NCBI RefSeq assembly: GCF_021398735.1 | Contig: NZ_CP090349.1 | Span: 4,421,001-4,485,000, forward strand | From: Methylobacterium oryzae | GTDB taxonomy: Bacteria > Pseudomonadota > Alphaproteobacteria > Rhizobiales > Beijerinckiaceae | Direction of reading: 5' to 3' | DNA length: 64,000 nt | Shown here: piece after piece, positions 27,973-40,586 of the stretch | Numbering within the stretch: position 1 is the first letter of the stretch | How the letters are laid out: each line of letters begins with the position of its first letter | Translations under genes and position numbers: made by a program | The notes under the pieces: generated by a model | What the model was told of the DNA's origin: nothing | Database searches by the model: none | Seen by the model: only the letters and a program-made list of their open reading frames with translations

Positions 27973-29273
27973 GCGGCGGCCGCGAGGTCGTCGGCCGCGT
28001 GGACGATCCGGCCACCGACCAGCGTCAGCACCGCCGCGCCCTGGAGGCGCGCCTCGTCGAAGGGGGAGTTCTTGGAGCGCGACTTCAGCCGGCGCTTGTC
28101 GAGGACGTAGGGGAGATCGGGATCGATCAGCACGAGGTCGGCGGGGGCGCCGACCGCCAGCCGGCCGGCCTCGCGGCCGAGGATGCGCGCCGGATTCACG
28201 GTGAGCGCGGCGACGAGCTTGGGCAGCGCGAGGTCGCCGGTGTGGACGAGGCGCATGGCGGCGCCGAACAGCGTCTCGATGCCCAGCGCCCCGTCCGCCG
28301 CCTCGGCGAAGGGCAGGCGCTTGGTCTCCACGTCCTGCGGGTTGTGGTCGGACACGATCACGTCGATCACGCCCTCGTCGAGGGCGCGCACCACAGCCTG
28401 ACGGTCGGTCTCGTGGCGCAGGGGCGGCGAGAGCCGGCAGAAGGTGCGGTAATGGCCGATGTCGTTCTCATTGAGGACGAGGTTGTTCACCGAGACGCCG
28501 CAGGTCACCGGCAGGCCGTCCTGCTTGGCGCGGCGGACGATCTCCACCGAATCGGCGCAGGAGATCATCGCCGCGTGGTAGCGGGCGCCGGTCAGCCGCA
28601 CGAGGCGGATGTCGCGCTCCAGCATCACGGTCTCGGCCTCGCGGGGGATGCCCATGAGCCCGAGGCGCGAGGCGAGCTCGCCCTCGTTCATGACGCCCTC
28701 GGCGACGAGGGCGGATTCCTCCACGTGCTGCACGATCAGCGCGTCGAAATCCCGGGCGTAGGTCAGGGCGCGGCGCAGAACCTGGGCGTTCGCCACGGCC
28801 CTGAGCCCGTCGGTGAACGCGACCGCGCCGGCCTCCTTGAGCAGGCCGAACTCGGTCATCTCCCGGCCGGCCAAGCCCTTGGTGATGGCGGCGGCCGGCA
28901 GGACGTTGACGCTCGCCGTGTCGCGGGCGCGGCGGAGCACGAAGTCGACGATGGCCGGCTCGTCGATCACCGGATTGGTGTCGGGCATGCAGACGAGCGT
29001 CGTGACGCCGCCCGCGGCCGCCGCGGCGCTCGCCGAGGCCAGGGTCTCGCGGTGCTCCGCCCCCGGCTCGCCCACGAAGGCGCGCATGTCGATCAGCCCG
29101 GGGGTCAGCACGCGGCCGGCGCAGTCGACGCGCTTCGCGTCGGCCGGGGCGCCCGGCGCCGCGCCGGCGGCGATGTCGGCGATGCGGCCGTCCCGCACCA
29201 GCACCGCGCCGGAGGTCTGGCGGCCGGTCGCGGGATCGAGGAGGTCGGCGTTCGCCAGAAGGTAGCTGCTCAC
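27969..29273 (-). CDS. pyrC: Dihydroorotase homologue lacking metal-site histidines (probably non-catalytic)
   Basis: 434 aa amidohydrolase-fold protein from the GTG at 29273, overlapping the hisF stop (GTGA). Overall sequence is class-I dihydroorotase: [47 protein letters not shown] and [10 protein letters not shown]. However, the catalytic HxH is replaced ([10 protein letters not shown], Arg64 and Phe66), the later metal His is Met236 ([11 protein letters not shown]), and the substrate-loop PHH is VNN (262-264). Asp309-His310 remain. This matches the inactive PyrC'/PyrX type, which in pseudomonads forms a scaffold with aspartate transcarbamoylase. Similar DxRxF forms occur next to pyrB in rhizobia; here pyrB is absent from the window. 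A separate active dihydroorotase is expected elsewhere. Confidence 0.88.
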   Translation of the reverse strand: MSSYLLANADLLDPATGRQTSGAVLVRDGRIADIAAGAAPGAPADAKRVDCAGRVLTPGLIDMRAFVGEPGAEHRETLASASAAAAAGGVTTLVCMPDTNPVIDEPAIVDFVLRRARDTASVNVLPAAAITKGLAGREMTEFGLLKEAGAVAFTDGLRAVANAQVLRRALTYARDFDALIVQHVEESALVAEGVMNEGELASRLGLMGIPREAETVMLERDIRLVRLTGARYHAAMISCADSVEIVRRAKQDGLPVTCGVSVNNLVLNENDIGHYRTFCRLSPPLRHETDRQAVVRALDEGVIDVIVSDHNPQDVETKRLPFAEAADGALGIETLFGAAMRLVHTGDLALPKLVAALTVNPARILGREAGRLAVGAPADLVLIDPDLPYVLDKRRLKSRSKNSPFDEARLQGAAVLTLVGGRIVHAADDLAAAA

Positions 29274-30073
29274 AGGGGCGCCCTCGCGGAAGAGGCCGGG
29301 CCGTCGAGGCGCATGGCGAGGCCGGCCGCCGCCATGTGCGCCTTCGCCTCGGCGACGCTCGCCTGCCCGAAATGGAAGATGGAGGCCGCCAGGACGGCGC
29401 TGGCGCCGCCCTCGGCCACGCCGGCCACGAGGTCGTCGAGGCCGCCGACGCCGCCCGAGGCGATCACCGGCACGGTGACGGCATCGCTGATCGCCCGCGT
29501 CAGGGCGAGATCGTAGCCGGAGCGCGTCCCGTCCTTGTCCATGGAGGTGACGAGCAGTTCGCCGGCGCCCTTTTCGGCCACCAGCCGCGCGAAGGCCACG
29601 GCGTCGATCCCGGTCGGGTCGCGGCCGCCATGGGTGAAGATCTCCCAGGCGGCCGGCGCGCCGGGGGACGAGACGCGCTTGGCGTCGATCGCCACCACGA
29701 TGCACTGCGCGCCGAACTTCTCGGCGGCCCGGGCCACGAGGTCGGGATCCTTCACCGCGGCGGTGTTGATCGCGACCTTGTCGGCACCGGCGAGCAGCAG
29801 CGCGCGCACGTCCTCGACGGTGCGCACGCCGCCGCCGACGGTCAGCGGCATGAAGCAGGCCTCGGCGGTCCGGCTGACGATGTCGAGCAGGGTGCCGCGG
29901 GCCTCGCGGCTCGCGGTGATGTCGAGGAAGCACAGCTCGTCCGCGCCGGCCGCGTCGTAGACCTTGGCGGCCTCGACGGGATCGCCGGCGTCGCGCAGGC
30001 CCTCGAAGCGCACGCCCTTCACGACGCGCCCGTCCTTCACGTCGAGGCAGGGGATGATGCGGGTCTTCAGCAC
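29270..30073 (-). CDS. hisF: Imidazole glycerol phosphate synthase, cyclase subunit
   Basis: 267 aa TIM barrel. HisF combines PRFAR with ammonia from HisH to give IGP and AICAR. Catalytic aspartates lie in [16 protein letters not shown] (Asp near residue 10) and VVAIDAKRV; phosphate-binding loops are [20 protein letters not shown] and [14 protein letters not shown]. The GTG at 30073 places the standard [11 protein letters not shown] start at residue 2; another GTG at 30109, overlapping the hisA stop, would add 12 unconserved residues. A slightly long C-terminus ends in ARAPL. Confidence 0.96.
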   Translation of the reverse strand: MLKTRIIPCLDVKDGRVVKGVRFEGLRDAGDPVEAAKVYDAAGADELCFLDITASREARGTLLDIVSRTAEACFMPLTVGGGVRTVEDVRALLLAGADKVAINTAAVKDPDLVARAAEKFGAQCIVVAIDAKRVSSPGAPAAWEIFTHGGRDPTGIDAVAFARLVAEKGAGELLVTSMDKDGTRSGYDLALTRAISDAVTVPVIASGGVGGLDDLVAGVAEGGASAVLAASIFHFGQASVAEAKAHMAAAGLAMRLDGPASSARAPL

Positions 30074-30105
30074 GGGCGGCGTCTCATGTCGCGAGCCTCT
30101 GGATA

Positions 30106-30849
30106 TCACGCCGTCGGGCCGCGCGCCGCAGCGATCGCCGCCAGGGCCGCCTCCGGATCGATGCGGCCGTCGTAGAGCGCCCGGCCGGTGATCGCGCCGG
30201 CGATCAGGGCGCAGTCGGGCTGCAGCAGCCGGTGGACGTCGTCGATCGACGCGAGGCCGCCCGAGGCGATGACCGGGATGCGCACGGCCTGGGCGAGCGC
30301 CAGGGTCATCTCGACGTTGAGGCCCTTCAGGATCCCGTCGCGGGCGATGTCGGTATAGATGATCGCCGCGACGCCCGCGTCCTCGAACCGGCGCCCCAGC
30401 TCCTCCGCGGTCATGCTGGAGGTCTGGGCCCAGCCCTCAACGGCGACGCGGCCGTCCTTGGCGTCGATCCCGACCGCGATCTTCCCGGGATACTTGCGGG
30501 CCGCCTCCCGGACGAAGCCGGGATCGCGCACCGCCGCGGTGCCGATGATCGCGCGGGCAACGCCCTTGCTCAGCCACCCCTCCAGGGTCTTCATCTCGCG
30601 GATCCCGCCGCCGAGCTGGACCGGGATCGTCACCCGCGCGAGGATCGCGTCGACGGCCTCGGCGTTCCGCGGGGCGCCCGCGAAGGCGCCGTCGAGATCG
30701 ACGACGTGGAGCCAGGAGAAGCCCTGCGCCTCGAAGATCGCGGCCTGCGCGGCCGGATCGTCGCCGAAGACCTTGGCCTGCGCCATGTCCCCCTGGATGA
30801 GGCGAACGCAACGCCCCTCTTTCAGGTCGATCGCCGGGTACAGGATCAC
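30106..30849 (-). CDS. hisA: Phosphoribosylformimino-AICAR ribotide isomerase
   Basis: 247 aa TIM barrel catalysing the Amadori rearrangement ProFAR to PRFAR in histidine synthesis. It shows [20 protein letters not shown] with the catalytic Asp, [35 protein letters not shown] and [17 protein letters not shown]. The start is GTG at 30849, directly followed by the conserved ILYPAIDL. It lies between hisH and hisF in one orientation. Confidence 0.97.
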   Translation of the reverse strand: MILYPAIDLKEGRCVRLIQGDMAQAKVFGDDPAAQAAIFEAQGFSWLHVVDLDGAFAGAPRNAEAVDAILARVTIPVQLGGGIREMKTLEGWLSKGVARAIIGTAAVRDPGFVREAARKYPGKIAVGIDAKDGRVAVEGWAQTSSMTAEELGRRFEDAGVAAIIYTDIARDGILKGLNVEMTLALAQAVRIPVIASGGLASIDDVHRLLQPDCALIAGAITGRALYDGRIDPEAALAAIAAARGPTA

Positions 30850-30886
30850 GGGCGCTTCCGTCCTTCTTGCCTGGGCCGAACGGCGC

Positions 30887-31546
30887 TCACGGGCGCCAGT
30901 TCAGGAAGTTGGCGATGAGCGCGAGGCCCAGCCGCTGGCTCTTCTCGGGGTGGAACTGCGTGCCGGCGACGTTGCCGCGGGCGACGAGGGCGGTGACCGG
31001 ACCGCCGTACTCGGCGCGCGCGACGACGTCGTCCGGGCGCTCCGCCTGCAGCGCGTAGCTGTGCACGAAGTAGGCGTGCAGCCCGTCCTCGCCGGTGGGA
31101 ATGCCGGCGAGCAGCGGGTGGTCGCGCTCGGTCCGCAGGGTGTTCCAGCCCATGTGGGGAACCTTGAGGGCCGGATCCGACGGCCGGATCGGACCGACGT
31201 CGCCGGGGATCCAGCCGAGCCCCGGCGTTGTCGTGTACTCGAGCCCGCGGCTCGCCAGGAGCTGCATCCCCACGCAGATGCCGAGGAACGGACGGCCCGC
31301 CCCGTGGGCGACCCGCGTCATCGCCTCGACCATGCCGGGGACGGCATCGAGCCCGCGGCGGCAATCCGCGAAGGCGCCGACGCCGGGCAGCACGACGCGG
31401 TCGGCCGCGGCCACCACCTCCGGGTCCGAGGTCAGGCAGATCCGCGCGTCGCGCCCGCTCTCGCGGGCGGCGCGCTCGAAGGCCTTGGCGGCGGAGTGGA
31501 GGTTGCCCGACCCGTAATCGATGATCGCGACGGTCTCGGTGGTCAT
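30887..31546 (-). CDS. hisH: Imidazole glycerol phosphate synthase, glutamine amidotransferase subunit
   Basis: 219 aa class-I glutaminase that feeds ammonia to HisF. The nucleophile is Cys91 in [13 protein letters not shown], and the His199/Glu201 pair sits in [13 protein letters not shown]. The N-terminal [19 protein letters not shown] is typical. Length is normal. It follows the DUF2628 gene by 19 bases. Confidence 0.97.
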   Translation of the reverse strand: MTTETVAIIDYGSGNLHSAAKAFERAARESGRDARICLTSDPEVVAAADRVVLPGVGAFADCRRGLDAVPGMVEAMTRVAHGAGRPFLGICVGMQLLASRGLEYTTTPGLGWIPGDVGPIRPSDPALKVPHMGWNTLRTERDHPLLAGIPTGEDGLHAYFVHSYALQAERPDDVVARAEYGGPVTALVARGNVAGTQFHPEKSQRLGLALIANFLNWRP

Positions 31547-31565
31547 GCGCGTCTCGCCCGGGAAC

Positions 31566-32051
31566 TCACCGGGCGCCTTCCTGGGCGGGGAACAGCCCGA
31601 TCACCGGCTCGGCCCGCCGGCTGGGGCCGCTCGGGAACGGGGCCCGGGGGGCGCCCGGGATCGCCTCGATCCAGCGGTTCAGCGCCCGGGCCTCGGCCTC
31701 CTCGGGCGTCGCGGCGACCACCGCGTCGCGCGCCGGCCAGCCGCGCCGCGCCAGGGTCCAGCGGCGCAGGCTGGAGGCCTCGAGGCCGATCAGCCAGGCT
31801 GCCAGCAGGGTGACGATCAGGCCGGCACCGGCCGGGAGCCCGAGGGCAATGCCGGCAGCGGCCAGCGCCACGAGGCCGACGAGGACGAGCAGGGCGGCGA
31901 GCCAGAGGCGGTGGAACAGGAACCACAGCACCGTGAAGGCGAAGGCCGGCCATGAGAAGCCGTCACGTACCAGGAGAGCCCGGTCGAGCCCGACCGTCTC
32001 GCCGGGCCGCGCATCGGCCGGCAGGTGGAGCGTGTAGCTGCGCATCCGCAT
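31566..32051 (-). CDS. DUF2628 membrane protein in the his operon
   Basis: 161 aa. A short N-terminal segment ([34 protein letters not shown]) leads into two or three TM helices (about residues 36-95) and a cytoplasmic tail with conserved [13 protein letters not shown] and [17 protein letters not shown] motifs, which are DUF2628 features. The family is repeatedly found between hisB and hisH in alphaproteobacteria, but no role in histidine synthesis has been shown. The ATG at 32051 is 67 bases after hisB. Confidence 0.85.
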   Translation of the reverse strand: MRMRSYTLHLPADARPGETVGLDRALLVRDGFSWPAFAFTVLWFLFHRLWLAALLVLVGLVALAAAGIALGLPAGAGLIVTLLAAWLIGLEASSLRRWTLARRGWPARDAVVAATPEEAEARALNRWIEAIPGAPRAPFPSGPSRRAEPVIGLFPAQEGAR

Positions 32052-32118
32052 TGCGAAACTCCGACAGCGCGCGCCGCGACGGCCGTGTGGCCGATCCGGG
32101 CGCCCGACGACAACGGGT

Positions 32119-32706
32119 CTACAGAGAGCCCTTGGTTGAGGGAACGCGCCCCTCCTCCCGCGGATCGATCGCCACGGCCTTCCGCAAGGCGCGGGCCAGC
32201 CCCTTGTAGCAGCTCTCCGCGATGTGGTGGGCGTTGTCGCCGTAGAGGGTCTCCACGTGGAGCGTCAGGCCGGCATTCATCGCGAAGGCCTGGAACCACT
32301 CGCGCACCAGCTCGGTGTCGAACTGTCCGATCTTCTCAACGCGGAACGTCGTGCGGAACACCAGGAAGGGCCGGCCGGAGATGTCGACGCAGACCCGGGT
32401 CAGCGCCTCGTCCATCGGCAGGTGGATGTCGGCGTAGCGCGTGACCCCGCGCTTGTCGCCGAGCGCCTTGGCGAAGGCCTGCCCCAGGGCGATGCCGCAA
32501 TCCTCGGCCGAGTGGTGCTGGTCGATGTGCAGGTCGCCGTCGACCTTCACATCCAGGTCGAACAGGGCGTGCCGCGCCAGCAGATCCAGCATGTGGTCGA
32601 GGAAGCCGATGCCGGTGGCGATCTTCGACCGCCCGGTCCCGTCGAGATTGACGGTGACCGCGATATCGGTCTCCGCGGTCTTCCGGCTGATGGAGGCGCT
32701 GCGCAT
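32119..32706 (-). CDS. hisB: Imidazoleglycerol-phosphate dehydratase
   Basis: 195 aa, the monofunctional enzyme without the phosphatase domain found in E. coli HisB. It dehydrates IGP to imidazole acetol phosphate at a di-manganese site. Both metal motifs are visible: [20 protein letters not shown] and [20 protein letters not shown], with [15 protein letters not shown] before them. It is the first histidine gene of the run and starts 85 bases after mtnP. Confidence 0.97.
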   Translation of the reverse strand: MRSASISRKTAETDIAVTVNLDGTGRSKIATGIGFLDHMLDLLARHALFDLDVKVDGDLHIDQHHSAEDCGIALGQAFAKALGDKRGVTRYADIHLPMDEALTRVCVDISGRPFLVFRTTFRVEKIGQFDTELVREWFQAFAMNAGLTLHVETLYGDNAHHIAESCYKGLARALRKAVAIDPREEGRVPSTKGSL

Positions 32707-32790
32707 TTCGGTCTGGACTTCGCGTCGGGGGCGGCCCGGGCCGCCCGCGCCTTCTAGAGGGACTCGTCGCCGAATGGAAAGGCCGGCCGG

Positions 32791-33666
<876 letters not shown>

Positions 33667-33718
33667 GCCGGACTCCCTCAACGCGCGACGCCTCGGCAGC
33701 GCGGCCTATCCCACCCGG

Positions 33719-33836
33719 CACCTCGTCCTCGGGTGCCGGAGCCATGCGGAGGCCTCGACGGAGACCTCCGGACGCCGCTCTGATCCCTGAAGCTCTCCTG
33801 CGAGGCCCGCTGACGCGGTCACCTCAGGATGAGGTG
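33719..33836. repeat. Palindrome-ended intergenic repeat (second type)
   Basis: The left end (33719-33735, cacctcgtcctcgggtg) and right end (33820-33836, cacctcaggatgaggtg) are inverted relatives with three mismatches, and the right end is itself a hairpin. The 84 bases between include aggcctcgacggagacctcc. This fits the family of cctcaggatgagg-ended elements scattered in intergenic regions of Methylobacterium and Bradyrhizobium; open frames across it translate to spurious HPEV-type peptides. Confidence 0.65.
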
Positions 33837-33906
33837 GTGCAGGGGACGGACGGTTTCGGAAGGCGGACCGTCGCGGCGGGCGAGCGGTAGCATGGAGTGC
33901 CGGCCG

Positions 33907-33940
33907 AAAAAAAGATGGGCCTCCGCGAGGGAGGCCCATC
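33907..33940 (-). terminator. Rho-independent terminator of petABC
   Basis: A perfect 11-base-pair stem (gatgggcctcc at 33914-33924 with ggaggcccatc at 33930-33940) and a 5-base loop is followed, in the minus-strand direction, by seven T residues (A-run at 33907-33913). It lies 27 bases beyond the petC stop. It is the clearest intrinsic terminator in the window. Confidence 0.92.
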
Positions 33941-33966
33941 CGAACTGCGAGCCGATCCGGCCCGCC

Positions 33967-34878
33967 TCAGTAGGTCTTGTGCAGCTCCGGCTGGAGGCCG
34001 TGGACCTCGCCGCCGACATCCGCCCAGATCTTCTTCTTCACGTAGTAGAGCAGGCCCGACAGGATGATCAGGAACAGGATCACCCGGAAGCCCAAAGCCT
34101 TGCGGTCCATCATGTGCGGCTCGGCCGCCCACATCAGGAAGGCCGAGACGTCCTTGCCGTACTGGTCCAGTGTCTCGGGCACGACCGGCTGGCCCTGATC
34201 GTTCTTCGGGTAGGAGACCTGCCCGTCGGTGATCGGCGGCGGCATCGCGATGATGTGGCCCGGATAGTACTTGTTGTAGTGGCCGCCCTCCGGCAGCGCG
34301 AAGTCCTTCGGCGGATCCTGGTAGCCGTTGATCAGGGCGTGGATGTAGTCCGGCCCTTGTTCCGAGTAGCCGACCAGCGGCAACCAGTCGGTCAGGAAGT
34401 AGAGCGAGCCGCGGGAGAAGGTCCGCGCCTTGGCGATGACCGAGAAGTCCGGCGGGGCCTTGCCGCCGTTGGCCGCGGCCGCAGCCTGATCGTTCGGGAA
34501 GGGCGGCGGGAAGGTGTCGGCCGGGCGGCCCGGCCGCTCGAACATGTCGCCGGCGTCGTTCGGCCCGTCCTTCACCTGGTAGGTCGCGGCCAGCGCCTTG
34601 ACCTGCCCGGCCGAGAAGTGCGGCCCGCCCTCCTGCGCGAGGTTGCGGAAGGAGACCAGCTTCATCGAGTGGCAGGCGGAGCAGACCTCCTTGTAGACCT
34701 GGAATCCGCGCTGCAGCTGCGCGGTGTCGAAGCGGCCGAACACGCCGGCGAAGCTCCAGTTCACGCGGGCCGGGATCGGCCCGCCATGTCCTTCCTGGGC
34801 GGAGACCGGCACGGCGCCGATCAGCAGGGCCGCCAGGGCGGCCGCGGCGGTCGTCGAGAGGACGCGGGTCATCATCAT
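33967..34878 (-). CDS. petC: Cytochrome c1 of the bc1 complex
   Basis: 303 aa. The gene opens with three ATG codons and a Sec signal peptide (to about residue 27, PVSAQ). Haem is bound covalently at CSACH (Cys66, Cys69, axial His70); the second axial ligand is probably Met212 in IIAMPPPITDG. A C-terminal TM helix (LGFRVILFLIILSGLLYYV) anchors the protein to the membrane with its haem domain in the periplasm. It passes electrons from the Rieske protein to cytochrome c. Last gene of petABC, 18 bases after petB; unfused to petB, unlike fbcH of Bradyrhizobium. Confidence 0.97.
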   Translation of the reverse strand: MMMTRVLSTTAAAALAALLIGAVPVSAQEGHGGPIPARVNWSFAGVFGRFDTAQLQRGFQVYKEVCSACHSMKLVSFRNLAQEGGPHFSAGQVKALAATYQVKDGPNDAGDMFERPGRPADTFPPPFPNDQAAAAANGGKAPPDFSVIAKARTFSRGSLYFLTDWLPLVGYSEQGPDYIHALINGYQDPPKDFALPEGGHYNKYYPGHIIAMPPPITDGQVSYPKNDQGQPVVPETLDQYGKDVSAFLMWAAEPHMMDRKALGFRVILFLIILSGLLYYVKKKIWADVGGEVHGLQPELHKTY

Positions 34879-34896
34879 GGTCCTGTCGTCAGCCCG

Positions 34897-36183
34897 TCAG
34901 CCTTTGGTGGTCGGAGCGGCGGCGGCGCCCGCCGGCATGCCGGATCCGGTCACCTGCTTGCCCGGTCCGGTCACACTCTCGAGGATCGAGCCCGGCAACT
35001 TCTTTGGCGTCTCGAACAGGCCGCAGAGCGGCATGACGATCAGGAAGTGCGCGAAGTAGTAGGCGGTGCAGACCTGGGCGGCGAGCACGTAGCCGCCCTC
35101 CGGGGGCTGCGAGCCGAGCCAGCCGAGGAGCAGGGTCGCGCCGATGAACACCCAGAAGAACTGGCGGTAGATCGGCCGGTAGTTGCACGACCGGATCCGC
35201 GACGTGTCGAGCCACGGCGCGAAGGCCAGGATGATCACCGCCGAGAACATCAGGATGACGCCGCCGAGCTTGCTCGGGACCGCGCGCAGGATCGCGTAGA
35301 ACGGCAGGAAGTACCATTCCGGCACGATGTGCGCGGGCGTCACCGCCGGGTTCGCCTGGATGTAGTTGTCGGCGTGGCCGAGATAGTTCGGCTGGTAGAA
35401 CAGGAACCACGCGAACAGGATCATGAACACGCAGGTCGCGAACACGTCCTTGACCGTCGCGTAGGGCGTGAACGGCACCGCGTCCTTGCCCGACTTGATC
35501 GGGATGCCGGCCGGGTTGTTCTGCCCGGTGACGTGCAGGGCCCAGACGTGCAGCACGACCACGCCGGCAATCATCCACGGCAGCAGGTAGTGCAGCGAGA
35601 AGAAGCGGTTCACGGTCGGGTTGCCCACCGAGTAGCCGCCCCACAGCAGGGTCTGAATCGTGTCGCCGACCACCGGGATCGCCGCCAGGATGTTGGTGAT
35701 GACGGTCGCGCCCCAGAAGCTCATCTGGCCCCACGGCAGCGTGTAGCCGAGGAAGGCGGTCGCCATCATCAGGAGGTAGATGACGACGCCTAGGATGTAG
35801 AGCACCTCGCGCGGCGCCTTGTAAGACCCGTAATAGAGGGCGCGGAACATGTGGACGTAGACGGCGACGAAGAACATCGAGGCGCCGTTGGCGTGCGCGT
35901 AGCGCAGCAGCCAGCCGTAGTTCACGTCGCGCATGATCTTCTCGACGGAGGTGAAGGCACCTGTCGCCGAGGGCTCATAGTGCATCGCCAGCCAGATGCC
36001 GGTGACGATCTGGATTCCCAGGAAAGCGGCGAGGATCGCCCCGAAGGTCCAGAAGTAGTTGAGGTTCCGCGGAACCGGGTAGGCGATGAAGGACGAGTGC
36101 ACCAGCCCGGCGATGGGCAGGCGCGCCTCGAACCATTTGGCCACGCGGCTCTTCGGGACGTAGGTGCTGGCTGTTCCGCTCAT
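34897..36183 (-). CDS. petB: Cytochrome b of the bc1 complex
   Basis: 428 aa with eight TM helices. It has the Qo-site PEWYF motif ([15 protein letters not shown]), the haem-ligand histidines in helices B and D ([20 protein letters not shown] and [16 protein letters not shown]) and [19 protein letters not shown]. It carries two b haems and the quinol oxidation and quinone reduction sites. It sits 13 bases after petA. The C-terminus is slightly extended (ending in [10 protein letters not shown]) and low in complexity. Confidence 0.98.
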   Translation of the reverse strand: MSGTASTYVPKSRVAKWFEARLPIAGLVHSSFIAYPVPRNLNYFWTFGAILAAFLGIQIVTGIWLAMHYEPSATGAFTSVEKIMRDVNYGWLLRYAHANGASMFFVAVYVHMFRALYYGSYKAPREVLYILGVVIYLLMMATAFLGYTLPWGQMSFWGATVITNILAAIPVVGDTIQTLLWGGYSVGNPTVNRFFSLHYLLPWMIAGVVVLHVWALHVTGQNNPAGIPIKSGKDAVPFTPYATVKDVFATCVFMILFAWFLFYQPNYLGHADNYIQANPAVTPAHIVPEWYFLPFYAILRAVPSKLGGVILMFSAVIILAFAPWLDTSRIRSCNYRPIYRQFFWVFIGATLLLGWLGSQPPEGGYVLAAQVCTAYYFAHFLIVMPLCGLFETPKKLPGSILESVTGPGKQVTGSGMPAGAAAAPTTKG

Positions 36184-36196
36184 GCTTCCGTCCTCC

Positions 36197-36781
36197 TCAG
36201 GCCGCTTCCTTGCCGCCTTCGCCGATCCGGATCTTGGTATCGGTCTGGAAGGCGTAGGGCGGGATCGGCAGGTTGATGGGCGCCGGTCCGTGGCGCACGC
36301 GACCCACCGCGTCGAATTGCGAGCCGTGGCACGGGCAGGCCCAGCCCTCGAAATTGCCCTGGTGGCCGATCGGCACGCAGCCGAGATGTGTGCAGTTGCC
36401 GTAGACCACCAGCCACTGGTCGTGGCCGCTCTTGACCCGCGTCGGGAAGGCGGCCGGGTCGATCATGGCCGAGAGCGGGACCGCCTTCATGTCGGTCACT
36501 TCCTTGGCGGTCAGCTTGCGCACGAAGATCAGCTTGCCGCGCCAGAAGACGTTGATGATCTGGCCGTCCTGGATCGGCGTCAGGTCGACCTCGATCGGCG
36601 CGCCGGCGGCGATCGTTTCGGCGTCGGGTGCCATGGAGGAGATCAGCGGCCAGACGACGGCCCCCGCCCCGACCGCCAACCCGGCGCCCGTCGCCAGGAA
36701 CAGAAAGTCACGGCGGCTGCCCTCATGACCAGAGACCGCGGCAGCGGCGGCTGATGTGTTCGCCAAGGTTCGGAACTCCAT
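36197..36781 (-). CDS. petA: Rieske iron-sulfur subunit of the bc1 complex
   Basis: 194 aa. An N-terminal Tat-type motif ([12 protein letters not shown], Arg23-Arg24) and a TM helix anchor the periplasmic Rieske domain. The 2Fe-2S ligands are in CTHLGC (Cys130, His132) and CPCHGSQFD (Cys149, His152), with Cys135 and Cys151 as the structural disulfide. It is the first gene of petABC. A CAGATTAGA element 64 bases before the start is shared with the sdhC upstream region. Confidence 0.97.
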   Translation of the reverse strand: MEFRTLANTSAAAAAVSGHEGSRRDFLFLATGAGLAVGAGAVVWPLISSMAPDAETIAAGAPIEVDLTPIQDGQIINVFWRGKLIFVRKLTAKEVTDMKAVPLSAMIDPAAFPTRVKSGHDQWLVVYGNCTHLGCVPIGHQGNFEGWACPCHGSQFDAVGRVRHGPAPINLPIPPYAFQTDTKIRIGEGGKEAA

Positions 36782-36963
36782 GCGTCGGCGTCAGGGCCGC
36801 AGGTGCCCTCGTCCCGGCTCGTCCCGGGAACAAAGCATTATGGTTCTAATCTGAGCAATGAGACCGTCTGCCGCCCCCGAGTCAAGCCGCAGTGTGCGGC
36901 GCGGCGATAAGGTCGCCCCTCGATCGTAGCGGTATGTTGCCGGCAATCTCGCTCCTCCGACGC

Positions 36964-38829
<1,866 letters not shown>

Positions 38830-38917
38830 GTTGACAGGGGCGTGACGCGGCGGGAGCCCCTCATGTAAGCGCCTCCCGCCGCGCGCCAACCGCGCGGCGT
38901 GGTCGCGCCGCCCGGCC

Positions 38918-39505
38918 TCAGCGGTTCAGGGCGAGGGCCGCGCCGGACTTGGTGAGGGCGCCTTCCAGGCCGCCGCCGCCCTGGCGCAGCCGCGCCGCCA
39001 CCGAGCCGCCCGGCTGGTAGAGGTAGACCTCGCCGTCGCGGAAGTCCCAGGCCGAGACCCGCGCGAGATCCTTGTTGGCGCAGCCCGCGGCCGTCGCCCG
39101 GTAGAGGTCGAGGGCCGGGGTGCTCGAGAGCGTGACCTTGCAGTTCGCACCGGTCGCGTCCCGCGCATCCCAGCTTCCGACCACCGACGAGCGGCCGCCC
39201 GTGGCGACCGGCGGCGGCGGCGCCGGCGGGGCGACCGGCTCGGCGATCACGGTGGGGCCGCCGGCGGGCGGCGCGGCCGCCTGGGCACCGGGCGGGGGCG
39301 GCGCGTCGGGGCTCGCCGCGACGCCGGGCGGCGGCGCCAGCGGGGCCGCCGTCACCGTGCCCGACGGCATGGCCGGCACCGTGTCCAGGGACGCCTGGGG
39401 CGACGGCCCCCGGGTGCGCGGCCCGTCGAGGCGGCTGGAGGCGCAGGCGCCGAGGCTGGCGGCCAGACAGAGAACGGCGAACGTCGACAGGCTCGGGCGC
39501 AGCAT
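38918..39505 (-). CDS. Lipoprotein with AprI/Inh protease-inhibitor-like domain
   Basis: 195 aa. The lipobox LGAC (Cys21) ends a signal peptide, so the protein is predicted to be lipid-anchored. A Pro/Ala-rich spacer (about 35-105) leads to a C-terminal domain of about 90 residues, SVVGSWDARDATGANCKVTL to GALTKSGAALALNR, with two cysteines (NCKVTL and AAGCANKD). This resembles the AprI/Inh and Omp19 eight-stranded barrel that inhibits metalloproteases. Inhibitory activity is an inference; many alphaproteobacterial members are only known as surface lipoproteins. Confidence 0.8.
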   Translation of the reverse strand: MLRPSLSTFAVLCLAASLGACASSRLDGPRTRGPSPQASLDTVPAMPSGTVTAAPLAPPPGVAASPDAPPPPGAQAAAPPAGGPTVIAEPVAPPAPPPPVATGGRSSVVGSWDARDATGANCKVTLSSTPALDLYRATAAGCANKDLARVSAWDFRDGEVYLYQPGGSVAARLRQGGGGLEGALTKSGAALALNR

Positions 39506-39676
39506 CGGTCCACTTCGGGTCAGGATTCACGGCGCGGAGGCGCTTCGATCCTGACTCCGTGGCAATTGCGCTGTCCGCAAGGCAGCCCTCTCAGCCCGGA
39601 CCAACTCTGCTGCGGAGAGCCGGCCTTTTCGGCCGGGTGTGGCCCTCAGGCCTCAACACCCGACTCGACTGCGCGA

Positions 39677-40501
39677 TCAGAGCGTGCGCTCGACCATCAT
39701 CTTCTTGATCTCGGCGATGGCCTTCGCCGGGTTCAGGCTCTTCGGGCACGTGTTGGCGCAGTTCATGATCGTGTGGCAGCGGTACAGCCGGAACGGGTCG
39801 TGCAGCCCGTCGAGGCGGTGGCCCGTGTTCTCGTCGCGCGAGTCGATCAGCCAGCGATAGGCCTGCAGCAGGGCCGCCGGGCCGAGGAACTTGTCGCCGT
39901 TCCACCAGTAGCTCGGGCACGACGTGGTGCAGCACGCGCACAGGATGCACTCGTAGAGGCCGTCGAGGCGGGAGCGGTCCTCCGGCGTCTGGCGCCACTC
40001 CTTCTCGGGCGCGGGCGTCTCGGTCTGGAGCCAGGGCTCGATGGCGGCGTGCTGGGCGTAGAAATTCGTCAGGTCCGGCACGAGATCCTTGAGGACCGGC
40101 ATGTGCGGCAGCGGGTAGATCCGGATCGCACCGTCCTTGTCCTTGCGGGTCATCACCGGCAGGGCGTTGTCGGGACTCTTGCACTCGTCGATGCCCATCG
40201 TGCAGGCGAGCGCGTTCTGCCCCTCGATGTTCATCGCGCAGGAGCCGCAGATGCCCTCGCGGCAGGAGCGGCGGAAGACCAGCGTCGGGTCGACCTTGTT
40301 CTTGATCCACAGCAGCGCGTCGAGGACCATCGGGCCGCAATCCTCGCGGTCGACCTGATAGGTGTCGATCCGCGGGTTGGCCCCGTCATCCGGGTTCCAG
40401 CGGTAGATCTTGAAGGTCTGCAGGTTCCTGGCGCCGGGCGGGGCCGGCCAGGACTTGCCCTGGGTGATCTGGGAATTCTTCGGAAGGTTGAACTGAGCCA
40501 T
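39677..40501 (-). CDS. sdhB: Succinate dehydrogenase iron-sulfur subunit
   Basis: 274 aa. Three iron-sulfur clusters are marked by [21 protein letters not shown] (2Fe-2S), [11 protein letters not shown] (4Fe-4S) and [13 protein letters not shown] (3Fe-4S), with the quinone-site Trp/Ser region [10 protein letters not shown]. It carries electrons from the flavin in SdhA to the membrane quinone site. Last gene of the sdhCDAB run, 85 bases after sdhA. Confidence 0.98.
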   Translation of the reverse strand: MAQFNLPKNSQITQGKSWPAPPGARNLQTFKIYRWNPDDGANPRIDTYQVDREDCGPMVLDALLWIKNKVDPTLVFRRSCREGICGSCAMNIEGQNALACTMGIDECKSPDNALPVMTRKDKDGAIRIYPLPHMPVLKDLVPDLTNFYAQHAAIEPWLQTETPAPEKEWRQTPEDRSRLDGLYECILCACCTTSCPSYWWNGDKFLGPAALLQAYRWLIDSRDENTGHRLDGLHDPFRLYRCHTIMNCANTCPKSLNPAKAIAEIKKMMVERTL

Positions 40502-40586
40502 GGTTCTCGACGGCTTCCGCTGGAGCAGGACGCGGCGGCCGGAGGGGTGAGGCCCCGCCGCCGCAGTCGTTGTGCAGAGTTGCAGA

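Noticed and set aside
33706-33939. 77-codon frame across the repeat and terminator near petC
   Set aside because: It is the translation of a dispersed repeat and of the petABC terminator.
39619-39637. GC hairpin (ccggcc/ggccgg) after sdhB as a terminator
   Set aside because: The stem is only six pairs and no T-run follows on either strand; such hairpins are common in this GC-rich DNA.
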